Assembly (NCBI RefSeq): GCF_027925145.1
Contig: NZ_AP027130.1
Span: 310,001-374,000, forward strand
Direction of reading: 5' to 3'
Length of the DNA: 64,000 nucleotides
From: Thermodesulfomicrobium sp. WS
Lineage (GTDB): Bacteria; Desulfobacterota; Desulfovibrionia; Desulfovibrionales; Desulfomicrobiaceae
In this document: positions 53,028-61,810 of the stretch, piece after piece
How the letters are laid out: each line of letters starts with the position of its first letter
Numbering within the stretch: position 1 is the stretch's first letter
The notes under the pieces: model-generated
What the model saw: the letters and a program-made list of their open reading frames with translations, nothing else
Databases searched by the model: none
What the model was told of the DNA's origin: nothing
Translations under genes and position numbers: made by a program

Positions 53028-54554
53028 GTGATCGCCCAGGTGACCACGGCAGCGCTGGTGGGTATCGAGGCCCATACGGTGCGGGTGGAGGTGGATTTTT
53101 CCCGTTCCGGGATGCCCTCCTTCACCTTGGTGGGCCTGGCCGAAGGCGCGGTGCGCGAGGCCAAGGAACGGGTGTTCGCCGCGTTGCGCAACTCCGGGTT
53201 CCGTCTGCCGCCGGCGCGCATCACCGTGAACATGGCCCCGGCCGCCCTGCGCAAGGACGGTTCCGCCTACGATCTCCCCTTGGCCCTGGCGCTGGTGGCT
53301 GGGGCGGAAATGCTGCCGCACGAGTCCCTCTCGGGGGTGTGGTGCGCCGGAGAGCTCTCCCTGGACGGGACCCTCAAGCCGGTCCCCGGGATTTTACCCC
53401 TCGCCCTGCGCGCGCGCCGGGAAGGGGCCCGGGCCTTGGTGGTGCCGCAGGAGAGCGCCGCCGAGGCCGCGGTGGCGCAGGAGATCCCGGTCTTTGGCTG
53501 TGGCTCTCTGGCCGAGGTGGTGGGGCTCCTCACCGGGGAGCGCACCCAGGCGCCGCAAGCTGCGGACCTCGCCTCGTTGTGGGAGACCAGCCGGTCGTTT
53601 CCCGTGGACTTTGCCGAGGTCAAAGGCCAAGACCACGCCAAGCGGGCGGTGGTGGTGGCCTGCGCGGGCAATCACAATCTCCTCTTTCTCGGGCCGCCGG
53701 GCAGCGGCAAGACCATGCTCGCCCAGCGCATCCCATCGGTGCTGCCGCCGCTCACCTTTGACGAGGCCCTGGAGGTGACGGCCGTCTACTCCGTGGCTGG
53801 CCGGTTGGAGCCGGGGCAGGCCCTGGTGGTGCATCGGCCCTTCCGCGCCCCGCACCACACCGTGTCCGACGCCGGGCTCATCGGCGGCGGCCAGATCCCC
53901 CGGCCGGGGGAGGTCTCCTTGGCGCATCGGGGCGTACTCTTTTTGGATGAGCTGCCGGAATTCAAGAAGCACGTCCTGGAGGTGCTGCGCCAGCCCCTGG
54001 AGGACGGCCGGGTGACCATCTCCCGGGCCGCCGTGTCCGTGGAGTTTCCTGCGGACGTCATGCTCGTGGCGGCCATGAATCCGTGTCCGTGCGGCTACTT
54101 GGGGGACCCGCGCCATGCCTGCACGTGCACGCCGCTGCAGGTGCAGCGCTACCGCAGCCGTCTCTCGGGGCCGCTTCTCGATCGCATCGACCTGCATGTG
54201 GAGGTGCCGGCGGTGCCGTACGGCGATTTGGCAGGCCAAGGCCAGGGGCTGGATTCGGCCGCCATGCGTGCCCAGATCGCCGCGGCCCGGGCCATCCAGG
54301 CCGAGCGCTACGCAGGCCTTGCCCTGCACTCCAATGCCGATCTCTCGGGCCAGTGGCTCGAGCGCTTCTGCGCCCTGGGCGCGGCCGAACACCGTTTCCT
54401 GGAGGCGGCGGTGGCGCGCCTTGGGCTCTCCGCCCGGGCCTACACCCGGGTGCTGCGCATCGCCCGCACCATCGCCGATCTTGCCGGCGCCGAGCGCGTC
54501 GCCGTGCCGCACCTGGCCGAGGCCATCAATCTGCGCACCCTGGACCGCGGATAG
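53028..54554 (+). CDS. comM: ComM / YifB-family Mg-chelatase-like AAA ATPase
   Basis: The 508-residue protein starts from GTG 53028. An N-terminal Lon-like/ChlI-type domain (VGIEAHTVRVEVDFSRSGMPSFTLVGL) precedes an AAA core with GPPGSGKTMLAQRIPSVLPPL (Walker A), LFLDELPEF (Walker B) and the YifB motif AAMNPCPCGYLGDPRHAC. ComM is a branch-migration helicase that extends heteroduplex DNA during recombination and natural transformation. It is downstream of lepB with 4-bp spacing and convergent to ald across a large inverted repeat. Confidence 0.93.
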   Translation: MIAQVTTAALVGIEAHTVRVEVDFSRSGMPSFTLVGLAEGAVREAKERVFAALRNSGFRLPPARITVNMAPAALRKDGSAYDLPLALALVAGAEMLPHESLSGVWCAGELSLDGTLKPVPGILPLALRARREGARALVVPQESAAEAAVAQEIPVFGCGSLAEVVGLLTGERTQAPQAADLASLWETSRSFPVDFAEVKGQDHAKRAVVVACAGNHNLLFLGPPGSGKTMLAQRIPSVLPPLTFDEALEVTAVYSVAGRLEPGQALVVHRPFRAPHHTVSDAGLIGGGQIPRPGEVSLAHRGVLFLDELPEFKKHVLEVLRQPLEDGRVTISRAAVSVEFPADVMLVAAMNPCPCGYLGDPRHACTCTPLQVQRYRSRLSGPLLDRIDLHVEVPAVPYGDLAGQGQGLDSAAMRAQIAAARAIQAERYAGLALHSNADLSGQWLERFCALGAAEHRFLEAAVARLGLSARAYTRVLRIARTIADLAGAERVAVPHLAEAINLRTLDRG

Positions 54555-54569
54555 TAGCTCCGTTTGCGT

Positions 54570-54601
54570 GCCGGGATTGTTTCACATGAAACAATCCCGG
54601 C
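54570..54601. repeat. 32-bp inverted repeat containing a parS-like core
   Basis: GCCGGGATTGTTTCA and TGAAACAATCCCGGC form 15-bp perfect arms around a CA dinucleotide. The central 16-mer at 54578-54593, TGTTTCACATGAAACA, differs by one base (A for G) from the ParB/Spo0J parS consensus TGTTTCACGTGAAACA. It lies between the convergent comM and ald genes, so termination hairpin function is also possible, but no U-run follows on either side. Confidence 0.65.
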
Positions 54602-54622
54602 GGCCGAAGCCGCCGGGGAGGT

Positions 54623-55738
54623 TTAGGCGAGGACCTCGTCCATGGGGGTCAGGGGCAGGCCGAAGGCCTCCGCCACTCCAGGATGGGTGATGCGGCCGGC
54701 CACCATGTTGAGGCCTGCGGCCAGTCCAGGGTCCTCCTGGCAGGCCCGCTTCCAGCCCTTGCCGGCGATGGCCAATACATACGGCAGGGTGGCGTTGGTG
54801 AGCGCCATGGTGGAGGTGATGGGCACGGCCCCGGGCATGTTGGCCACGCAGTAGTGGATGATGCCGTCCACCTCGAAGATGGGGTCCGCGTGGGTGGTGG
54901 GGCGCGAGGTCTCGAAGCAGCCGCCCTGGTCGATGGCCACGTCCACGAGCACGCATCCGGGCTTGAGGTCGCGCAGCATCTCCCGGGTGATGAGCTTGGG
55001 CGCCTTGGCCCCAGCCACGAGCACGGCGCCGATGATGGCGTCGGCCTCGCGGGAGAGTTCGCGGATGGTCGCGGGCGAGCTCATGAGGGGTGTGACGTTT
55101 TTCGGCATGATTTCGGAAAGATAGCGCAGCCGCTCCAGGTTGGTGTCCAGGATGAGCACCCGCGCGCCCAGGCCTGCGGCCATCATGGCGGCGTTGGTGC
55201 CCACGATGCCGCCGCCGATGATGAGCACCGTGGCCGGGGCCACGCCGGTCACTCCGCCAAGGAGGATGCCCCGGCCGCCATGGGTGCGCTCGTTGTATTT
55301 GGCCGCCTCCTGCACCGCCATGCGGCCGGCCACTTCGCTCATGGGGGTGAGCAGCGGCAGCCCGCCGTCCTTGCCGCGCACGGTCTCGTACGCCAGGGCC
55401 ACGCAACCGCTTGTGCGGATGGCTGCAGTCAGGCCGGCGTCGGCGGCGAAGTGGAAGTAGGTGAAGACCGTGTGGTGGGGCTGGATGAGGTCGTATTCCG
55501 ATGGCTGCGGCTCCTTGACGTGGAGGATGAGCTCGGCCTCGGCGAACACGTCTTGGGGCCGAGGCAGGATGCGGGCGCCTGCGGCCGTGTAGGCCGCGTC
55601 GTCAAAGCCGCTGCCCACGCCTGCGTTTGCTTCCACCACCACCGTATGCCCCCGGGCTACGGCCATCTCCACTCCCGCAGGGGTCATACTGACGCGGTTT
55701 TCATGCACCTTGATCTCTTTGAGCACGCCAATGATCAT
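54623..55738 (-). CDS. ald: Alanine dehydrogenase
   Basis: The 371-residue enzyme starts at ATG 55738, 6 nt after AGGAGA. Family segments are IGVLKEIKVHENRVSMTPAG (N-terminus), HTVFTYFHFAADAGL, the NAD-binding IIGGGIVGTNAAMMAAGLGARV, and DVAIDQGGCFETSRPTTH (split: DVAIDQGG, TSRPTTH), then VANMPGAVPITSTMALTNA (split). It catalyses NAD-dependent interconversion of alanine and pyruvate plus ammonia and is a cytosolic hexamer. It stands alone: divergent from the DUF486 gene and convergent with comM. Confidence 0.96.
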   Translation of the reverse strand: MIIGVLKEIKVHENRVSMTPAGVEMAVARGHTVVVEANAGVGSGFDDAAYTAAGARILPRPQDVFAEAELILHVKEPQPSEYDLIQPHHTVFTYFHFAADAGLTAAIRTSGCVALAYETVRGKDGGLPLLTPMSEVAGRMAVQEAAKYNERTHGGRGILLGGVTGVAPATVLIIGGGIVGTNAAMMAAGLGARVLILDTNLERLRYLSEIMPKNVTPLMSSPATIRELSREADAIIGAVLVAGAKAPKLITREMLRDLKPGCVLVDVAIDQGGCFETSRPTTHADPIFEVDGIIHYCVANMPGAVPITSTMALTNATLPYVLAIAGKGWKRACQEDPGLAAGLNMVAGRITHPGVAEAFGLPLTPMDEVLA

Positions 55739-55902
55739 GGAGATTCTCCTTGGTTGGGATATGGGCGAAACCTCGGTGCCGCAAAAAGGCTTCGGGTTCA
55801 AGCGGAAGGTGTGGGCCGCGCTCTTACCCCTTGCCTTTTACCGCGTCATGTCTAAAGCGCCCTTCTGACGCCCAGAGTGGGCAGCGCCAAGGAGGAAGGA
55901 CG

Positions 55903-56259
55903 ATGCGCCCGTATCTCATGACCGTTGGTCTTTTGTGTTTGAGCAATATATTCATGACCTTTGCCTGGTATGGCCATCTGCGCAACCTTTCCGGAACGCC
56001 CTGGGTCATCGCCGCGTTGGTGAGCTGGGGGATCGCCCTCTTGGAGTATCTGCTCCAGGTGCCGGCCAACCGCATCGGCCACGAGGTCATGAACGTGGGG
56101 CAGCTCAAGATCCTGCAGGAATGCATTGCCCTGTCGGTCTTCATCCCCTTCTCCATTGTGTACCTCAAGGAGAAGCCGAGCATGGACTATGTGTGGGCAG
56201 GGCTGTGCATCCTTGGGGCCGCCTTTTTCGTCTTCCGCAAAAAGATGTTTGGAGCCTGA
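55903..56259 (+). CDS. DUF486 family small membrane protein
   Basis: The 118-residue protein has four TM helices (MTVGLLCLSNIFMTFAWYG, WVIAALVSWGIALLEYLLQ, LQECIALSVFIPFSIVYL, MDYVWAGLCILGAAFFVF), with the DUF486 pattern FAWYGHLR and QVPANRIGHE. The family is related to small EamA/DMT-type transporters; function is unknown. AAGGAGGAAGG precedes the ATG. The stop overlaps the next gene's start by one base, so it is co-translated with the VKOR-thioredoxin gene. Confidence 0.85.
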   Translation: MRPYLMTVGLLCLSNIFMTFAWYGHLRNLSGTPWVIAALVSWGIALLEYLLQVPANRIGHEVMNVGQLKILQECIALSVFIPFSIVYLKEKPSMDYVWAGLCILGAAFFVFRKKMFGA

Positions 56260-57257
56260 TGATGGCGCTGTGGAGCCGGTTTCGGCTGCCGCCGTTGGCG
56301 CAGCTTGCGCTTTTGGGGGTGACCTTTGCCGCAGCGGCGTTTTTGTCCTTGGAAGTGTGGATGCAGGCCGTGCGCCATACTTCGCTATGCACCACCACCG
56401 GCTGCGCCGTGGTGGGCGAGTACATCCGCTTTGGCGAAGGCAACCTGCTCAAGCTCGGTGCGGCCTTTTTTTGGCTCTTGTGGCTGGTGGCCTTTTTCGC
56501 CGGCCGCTACCCCAAGGCCTGGATCTGGGGCGGCTTTGGGCTGCTCGTGGCCGGGGCACTGGCCTTTGACGGCACGCTTCTGGGCTTCCAATTCGTGGCC
56601 TTGCGGGAGTTTTGCCTCATCTGCGCCATCACCGGCGGCCTGCTCGGGCTCACCGTCGCGGCCACGGCGTGGGTGCGGCGCAGCATCGGGGTGCTGGTCT
56701 TGGGGCTTGCGGCATGGAGTGGCGGCTTTGCAGGCAGCGCGGTGCTCGATTTTCAGGTGCAGCCCCCGGTCTTGCAGGACACGGTGTTCGTCTCCTGGGG
56801 AGACACCCAAAACGCCACGGCCCGGCGGCACGTGCTCTTCTTCAGTTTCCACTGCGGCCATTGTTCCAAGGTGCTCGCCAACCTGGCCATCAACCTCGAA
56901 CACCTCACCGATGCCTGGTACTTGGCCGCCCTGGATGGCCGGGAAGAGGATTTCTTCCGCATGGTGGCGGTGCAAAAGGCCTTGGCCGAGAAGCAGGAAA
57001 ACCCCTTTGTGGCGGTGCTGCGCGAGGAAAGCGTCGAGCACCCAGCGCCCGTGGCGGTGCCGGAAGCTTTGCGCCAGACGGTGCGCAACGCCCGCTCCTA
57101 CTTCAAGACCAAGGGCTTTGACGGCGTGCCGGTCTTGGTGGTGTGGGAAGGCCCGGGTCGGGAGCTCATCCTGCGTGGCGAGACCGCCATTTTCCGCTAT
57201 CTGCGCGACCAGGGCTGGCTCGAGCGCACGCTCATGGTGAACCTGCCGCCGCAGTAA
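56259..57257 (+). CDS. VKOR-thioredoxin fusion (disulfide-forming membrane protein)
   Basis: The 332-residue protein has an N-terminal VKOR domain with about five TM helices. It carries the loop cysteine pair CTTTGC (44 and 49) and the quinone-side CxxC in EFCLICAITG (119, 122). A C-terminal thioredoxin-like domain (about 175-332) has HCGHC at 199-202 as its redox centre. VKOR homologues oxidise a DsbA-like thioredoxin partner and pass electrons to quinone, so this is a self-contained disulfide-bond forming system of the envelope, in place of DsbA/DsbB. Two successive ATGs exist (56259, 56262). Confidence 0.88.
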   Translation: MMALWSRFRLPPLAQLALLGVTFAAAAFLSLEVWMQAVRHTSLCTTTGCAVVGEYIRFGEGNLLKLGAAFFWLLWLVAFFAGRYPKAWIWGGFGLLVAGALAFDGTLLGFQFVALREFCLICAITGGLLGLTVAATAWVRRSIGVLVLGLAAWSGGFAGSAVLDFQVQPPVLQDTVFVSWGDTQNATARRHVLFFSFHCGHCSKVLANLAINLEHLTDAWYLAALDGREEDFFRMVAVQKALAEKQENPFVAVLREESVEHPAPVAVPEALRQTVRNARSYFKTKGFDGVPVLVVWEGPGRELILRGETAIFRYLRDQGWLERTLMVNLPPQ

Positions 57258-57308
57258 TCTTGGGAGATACCGGCCCAGGGCATGGCGCGAAGCGGTCGGG
57301 AATGTCTT

Positions 57309-57665
57309 TCAGGCTGTTTCGTCAGTCTTGGGAAGCAGGGCGCCGAGGGTGTGTCGGAGTGCTTCTCCCAGGCGGGCGGCCTCTTCTGGCTGCGTGGCCG
57401 CCAGGGCCTCCATGTGGGCCGCCTGGTCGGCCAGGGCTTCCAGCCCCATGTTGGCGAGGGCGCCCTTGAGGAAGTGGCCTGTCTTGGCCAAGGCAGGGGC
57501 CTTTTTCGTGTCCAGGGCGTGGGAGAGATTCTCCACCCCCTGCCGCAATGTCGCTTCGGCCACGGTCAGGAGGTGGTCCGCACTGGCAGGACTTGCCTGA
57601 AAGGCGGCCATGAGGTGCCGGCGCACGTGCGCCCGCCATGCTTCGTAGGTTTGGGGGCTGTTCAT
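57309..57665 (-). CDS. Hpt-domain phosphotransfer protein
   Basis: The 118-residue all-helical protein contains LAKTGHFLKGALANMGLEALA, which matches the Hpt motif HxLKGxxxxxG with a phosphorylatable His in GHFLKG. Hpt modules shuttle phosphate between hybrid-kinase receivers and response regulators. The ATG overlaps the stop of the HDOD gene (ATGA), so the two are co-translated. A hybrid histidine kinase lies about 4 kb away on the same strand (61776-64000), a plausible but unproven partner. Confidence 0.8.
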   Translation of the reverse strand: MNSPQTYEAWRAHVRRHLMAAFQASPASADHLLTVAEATLRQGVENLSHALDTKKAPALAKTGHFLKGALANMGLEALADQAAHMEALAATQPEEAARLGEALRHTLGALLPKTDETA

Positions 57666-58834
57666 GTGAGGGCCGCAAGGAAGGCGTCCGTGCTGCTGCG
57701 GGCGGCATTGGCGGCTTCCATCAGGGTTTCGGGGCTGAGGTGGGCGAGCTCCAGGGCCTGGGTGTGGGTTCGGGGCGGTACCGGGTCGCCGTTGGCGCCC
57801 AGGGCCGCAGCGTGGGCCAGACAGTCGGCCAGGTGGAGCACCGCCGCCAGAAAGCCCTGGGGCGCGTGGTGCCCGGCCACGGCCTGGACGATGGGCTCGG
57901 GCAGGCCCCAGGCCGCCAGGATGTGGCCACCCAGGACGCCGTGCTCGTGGCCGAAAAAGGCGGCTTCCACATCCCGCACGGTTTGGCCGTGGGAGCGGCA
58001 CCACTCGAGGCAAACCTTGGCCCGCTCTGGAAAGGCGCTCAGGCACAAAAGCCGTCCCATGTCATGGAGCAGTCCTGCAGCAAAGGCGATTTCCGCCGCT
58101 TGGGCCTGGGCGTGGTGGGCCAGATGCCGGGCCGCGGCGGCCACGGCGATGCTGTGGGCGAAAAAGGAGCGCATGTCCACCATGGAGCGGGACACGACAC
58201 CGAAGTGCTCGATGAGCAGGATGCCGCTGGCCAAGAGCGCGAGCTCGCGCGGTCCCACCAGGATCACGGCGCGGTCGATGCGGTCCACGCGGCGCGGCAT
58301 GCCGAAGGCCGGGGCGTTGACCAGCTTGAGCAGCCGACCGGCGAGGCTCGGGCTCTGGCCAACAATGCGGGCGATGGTTGCGGGATCGATGGGATCGGTG
58401 CCGAGAGCGGCCAGGAGCTGTTGGGCGATGACGGGGAGTTCCGGTGGTTCGAAGCTCGCAAGGTCCAGCGCCGGCGGCAGGCTGGGGGGCGCGAGGGTGG
58501 CGGCCCGGGGCGTGGCCGGTGCGAGGGGCGGCTGCCCCCGGAGGATGCGCTCGGCCTCGGCCTGGGTGCGCAGCTGCAGGAGCGCTTGCCCCAGGGGGGA
58601 GCAGACGTCGTGGCCGCTGTAGGCGCGAAGCGCCAGGGGGATGGCCTTGGCGCGGGTGGCCTCGTCCAGGGTGAGGCGGATGAAGATGCCGGGCAAAAAG
58701 CGCAGTTCCTCGATGTCCGCTGCGCAGAGCGCCTCCCCGGCGGCAATGGTGCGGCCCGTGGGCGTGTACACGGTTTGTGCGCAGATGGCGCCGGGTTCCA
58801 GATGCGTACTTGGGCAAAAACGGATGATTTCCAT
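57662..58834 (-). CDS. HDOD-domain protein
   Basis: The 390-residue protein starts from ATG 58834 (MEIIRFCPSTHL). The first ~110 residues are an unassigned domain. Residues ~125-350 are HDOD: LPVIAQQLLAALGTDPIDPATIARIVGQSPSLAGRLLKLVNAP (split) and FAAGLLHDMGRLL, in which the HD pair remains (LHDMG) although HDOD members lack phosphohydrolase function. HDOD proteins act as output or scaffold modules in c-di-GMP and chemotaxis-like signalling. It is operonic with the Hpt gene, suggesting a phosphorelay-linked role. Confidence 0.82.
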   Translation of the reverse strand: MEIIRFCPSTHLEPGAICAQTVYTPTGRTIAAGEALCAADIEELRFLPGIFIRLTLDEATRAKAIPLALRAYSGHDVCSPLGQALLQLRTQAEAERILRGQPPLAPATPRAATLAPPSLPPALDLASFEPPELPVIAQQLLAALGTDPIDPATIARIVGQSPSLAGRLLKLVNAPAFGMPRRVDRIDRAVILVGPRELALLASGILLIEHFGVVSRSMVDMRSFFAHSIAVAAAARHLAHHAQAQAAEIAFAAGLLHDMGRLLCLSAFPERAKVCLEWCRSHGQTVRDVEAAFFGHEHGVLGGHILAAWGLPEPIVQAVAGHHAPQGFLAAVLHLADCLAHAAALGANGDPVPPRTHTQALELAHLSPETLMEAANAARSSTDAFLAALT

Positions 58835-58869
58835 AATTCTCACGTGCGCGAAGGTGGACGCGTGCTAGC

Positions 58870-61119
58870 CTACAGTGCCACCAAGCGCAAGCGCAGGGCG
58901 TTGCCCACCACCAGAAGCGAGCTCATGGCCATGGCCGCGCCGGCGAACATGGGGCTGATACTCCAGCCGAGCCACGGCTCGAGCGCGCCGGCGGCCAAGG
59001 GGATGCCGAGGGTATTGAAGGCAAAGGCCCAAAAGAGGTTTTGCCGCACATGGCGCATGGTGGCCCGCGCCAGGGCCACGGCGTCCACCAGGGCCGAGAG
59101 CTCGCCGCGCAACAGCACCACGTCGCCGGCCTGCACCGCGATGTCCTGACCCGAGCCCATGGCGATGCCCACCCAGGCCGCGGCCAGGGCGGGCGCGTCG
59201 TTGATGCCGTCGCCCACCATGGCCGGCCGCCGGCCTTGGGCCACGAGCTCGCCCACCCAGGCGGCCTTGCCGTCGGGCAGGACCCCGGCCTGCACGGAGG
59301 CGATGTCCAGTTGTCCGGCCACGGCCTGGGCCACGCGCGGGCTGTCGCCCGAGAGCAGGTGCAGGGTGAGCCCCAGTGCGCGCAGGGCGCTGGTCACGGT
59401 GAGGGCCTCGGGCCGCAGGGAATCCCCCACCGCCACCAGCCCGACGAAGCTCCCTTCCACGGCCACGGCCACCACCGAGGATCCGGCGTCTTCCCATTGC
59501 GCTGCTTCCGCCTGGGCCTCGGCAGGCACGACGACGTCCTGCTGGGCAAGAAAGCGCAGCGAGCCCACGAGCACGGTTTTGCCGCCCACACGCCCTTGAG
59601 CGCCACGGCCGGGATGGGCCTGAAAATCTTCCGCAGGCACGGCATCGGGCTTGGCGGCGGCAATGGCGCGGGCAATGGGGTGCTCGCTGGCGGCCTCCAC
59701 GGCGGCGGCCAGGGCAAGCACCTCTGGGCCGTCCAGATGGGCCAGGGGCAGCACGTGGGTGACGTGCATCCGGCCCTGCGTCAGCGTGCCGGTCTTGTCG
59801 AAGACCACGTCCGTGGCCTGGGCCAGGCGTTCCAGGGCGGCGCCGCTCTTGAAGAGGATCCCCAGCCGTGCCCCCCGGCCGGAGCCCACGAGAATGGCCG
59901 TGGGCGTGGCCAGCCCCATGGCGCAGGGGCAGGCGATGACGAGCACGCTTACCGCATGGCGCAGGGCGATGGTGAGCGGGGCATGGGCGGCAAGCCAGGC
60001 AAGCAAGGTCCCGGCGGCGATGGCGAGCACCACGGGCACGAACACCAGGCTGATGCGGTCCGCCAGGGCGGCGATGGGCGCCTTGGCGTTTTGGGCCTGG
60101 GCCACCAGGGCCGCCACGCGGGCGAGCAGGGTTTCGCGGCCCACGTGCACCGCCTCCACCACCAGGCCGCCATCGAGGTTGATGGCCCCGGTAAAGACCG
60201 GGTCTCCGGGGGCGCGGCGCACAGGGCGGGCTTCGCCGGTGAGCATGCTCTCGTCCACGTGGCCTTCGCCGGCCACCACCGTGCCGTCCACAGGGATGCG
60301 CTCTCCGGGCCGCACCCGCACCCGCATGCCGGCAAGGACCAGCCGCACCGGCACGCGGCGCTCTGCCGCGTCCTCCACCAGGGTGGCCTCTTCCGGGGCC
60401 AGACGCAGAAGGCCGCGCACCGCCTCGGCCGCCTGGCGCATGGCCCGGGTCTCCAGGGCCTTTCCCAGGGCGATCATGGCGAGCACCGTGCCGGCGGATT
60501 CAAAATACAGGTCATGGGCGGAAAACGTCGGCGAGAACACCGCGCTCATGGTGCCCAGGGAATGGAGAAGCGCCGCGCCGGTACCCAGGGCCACCAGGGT
60601 GTCCATGGTGGGGGCACGGCGCAGCAGGGCCTGGATGCCGTCACGGTAGAAGTCCCGGCACACCCAGGCCGTGGCCAGGGCGAGGGCGAGCTGCAGCAGG
60701 GCCAGCGGCCGGGCGTGAGTGTGCGGATCCAGGGCCGCGGGAAGCGGCAGCCCCAGCATGGGGCCCATGGCAATGAGGAGCAGCGGGCCGGCGAACACCC
60801 AGGCCCACAGGGCCCGGCGCGTAAGGGCTGCCGCCCGGGCGGCCTCGCGTTCGTCCTGCCGCCGCAGTTCCTCGTCGGGATCGGCCTCTTCGATGACCTG
60901 GGCGGTGAAGCCCGCCTCTTCGATGACCTTTTGGATGACGTGTATTTCCAGCTGGTTGGGGTCGAAGGTGAAGGCCCCTTCGTTTGCGGTGAGGGATACG
61001 GTGGCGGCGTGCACCCCAGGCAGGCGCGAGGTGACGCGCTCGATGCGCGCGGCGCAGGCCGCGCAGTGCATGCCGCCAATGGCCAGGCGCAGGGTGGACG
61101 GTGCAGGACGTTCGGACAT
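58870..61119 (-). CDS. copA: Heavy-metal P1B-type ATPase (CopA-like, copper exporter)
   Basis: The ~749-residue P-type ATPase has an N-terminal HMA domain with the metal site GMHCAAC (about 15-21). Eight TM helices include the ion-path VIACPCAMGLATPTA (CPC). Phosphorylation loop: DKTGTLTQGRMHVTH; HP motif SEHPIARAI; hinge region MVGDGINDAPALAAA; the C-terminal tail contains NALRLRLV. The CPC plus GMxCxxC set indicates Cu(I) export. ATG 61125 is 6 nt upstream in frame; 61119 has the better GGAG spacing. It is divergent from flavoredoxin with an ~90-bp shared gap. Confidence 0.93.
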   Translation of the reverse strand: MSERPAPSTLRLAIGGMHCAACAARIERVTSRLPGVHAATVSLTANEGAFTFDPNQLEIHVIQKVIEEAGFTAQVIEEADPDEELRRQDEREAARAAALTRRALWAWVFAGPLLLIAMGPMLGLPLPAALDPHTHARPLALLQLALALATAWVCRDFYRDGIQALLRRAPTMDTLVALGTGAALLHSLGTMSAVFSPTFSAHDLYFESAGTVLAMIALGKALETRAMRQAAEAVRGLLRLAPEEATLVEDAAERRVPVRLVLAGMRVRVRPGERIPVDGTVVAGEGHVDESMLTGEARPVRRAPGDPVFTGAINLDGGLVVEAVHVGRETLLARVAALVAQAQNAKAPIAALADRISLVFVPVVLAIAAGTLLAWLAAHAPLTIALRHAVSVLVIACPCAMGLATPTAILVGSGRGARLGILFKSGAALERLAQATDVVFDKTGTLTQGRMHVTHVLPLAHLDGPEVLALAAAVEAASEHPIARAIAAAKPDAVPAEDFQAHPGRGAQGRVGGKTVLVGSLRFLAQQDVVVPAEAQAEAAQWEDAGSSVVAVAVEGSFVGLVAVGDSLRPEALTVTSALRALGLTLHLLSGDSPRVAQAVAGQLDIASVQAGVLPDGKAAWVGELVAQGRRPAMVGDGINDAPALAAAWVGIAMGSGQDIAVQAGDVVLLRGELSALVDAVALARATMRHVRQNLFWAFAFNTLGIPLAAGALEPWLGWSISPMFAGAAMAMSSLLVVGNALRLRLVAL

Positions 61120-61210
61120 CGGCATGTTCTCCGCAGGGCTTGCGGGCCCTCAAGGCTTTCCGGTATGGCTTCAAGGTCCTATGAACCATCATCACGCAAG
61201 GAGGCAAGCC

Positions 61211-61810
61211 ATGGCCTTGGAACCCATCGGGGCGGTCAACGCCCTGTATCCATCGCTGACCGTCATCGTGGGCGCCCGGGTGCGGGGCAGGGTCAATTGG
61301 ATGACCGTGGCCCACGTGGGCATCATGAACCATGCCATGGGCGGGGTGCCGCAGTATTTGGGCATTTCGGCCCATCCGTCCCACTACACCAACATCGGCA
61401 TCCGCGAGCACGGGGAGTTCAGCATCAACATCCCTTCCCAGGAGATGCTCGAAGCCACCGATTACGTGGGTATTGTGAGCGGCAAGACGACGGACAAAAG
61501 TACCGTCTTTCCCATCCTGGAGGGCGAGCTCGTCAATGCCCCCATGATCGCCACCTGCCCCGTGGCCATGCAGTGCCGGGTGGCGCAGAAGGTGGTGGTG
61601 GGCGAGCATGAGCTCTTCATCGGCGAATTGGTGGCCACCTACGCCCAGCCCGAGGTCTTGCACCAGGGCAAGATCGACCTCATGCGCGTCAACCCCATCC
61701 TCTTCGATTTTCGGCAAATGGCCTACCACGCCCTGGGCGAGCGCACCGGGCGCCCCTGGAACGCCGGCAAGGCCCTCAAGAAGCGCGTGGATGCGACGCC
61801 GTCTGCATGA
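61211..61810 (+). CDS. Flavin-reductase-like protein (flavoredoxin family)
   Basis: The 199-residue FMN-binding protein is preceded by AAGGAGG before the ATG. The split-barrel flavin reductase segments are NALYPSLTVIVGARVRGRVNWMTVAHVG (split: LYPSLTVIVGARV, NWMTVAHVG), YLGISAHPSHYTNIGIREHGEFSINIP (split: HPSHYTNIGIREHGEFSIN) and GKTTDKSTVFP. It resembles flavoredoxin of Desulfovibrio gigas, an electron carrier in the thiosulfate/sulfite and H2 metabolism of sulfate reducers. It is divergent from copA and its end overlaps the convergent hybrid kinase by 35 bp. Confidence 0.85.
   Translation: MALEPIGAVNALYPSLTVIVGARVRGRVNWMTVAHVGIMNHAMGGVPQYLGISAHPSHYTNIGIREHGEFSINIPSQEMLEATDYVGIVSGKTTDKSTVFPILEGELVNAPMIATCPVAMQCRVAQKVVVGEHELFIGELVATYAQPEVLHQGKIDLMRVNPILFDFRQMAYHALGERTGRPWNAGKALKKRVDATPSA

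Noticed and set aside
61126-61210. MerR/CueR-type operator in the copA-flavoredoxin gap
   Set aside because: CAAGG repeats are present but do not form the spaced dyad of CueR sites.
59041-61611. 856-codon open frame antisense to copA
   Set aside because: Gly/His/Gln-rich shadow frame; CopA is complete on the minus strand and the frame even overlaps flavoredoxin.
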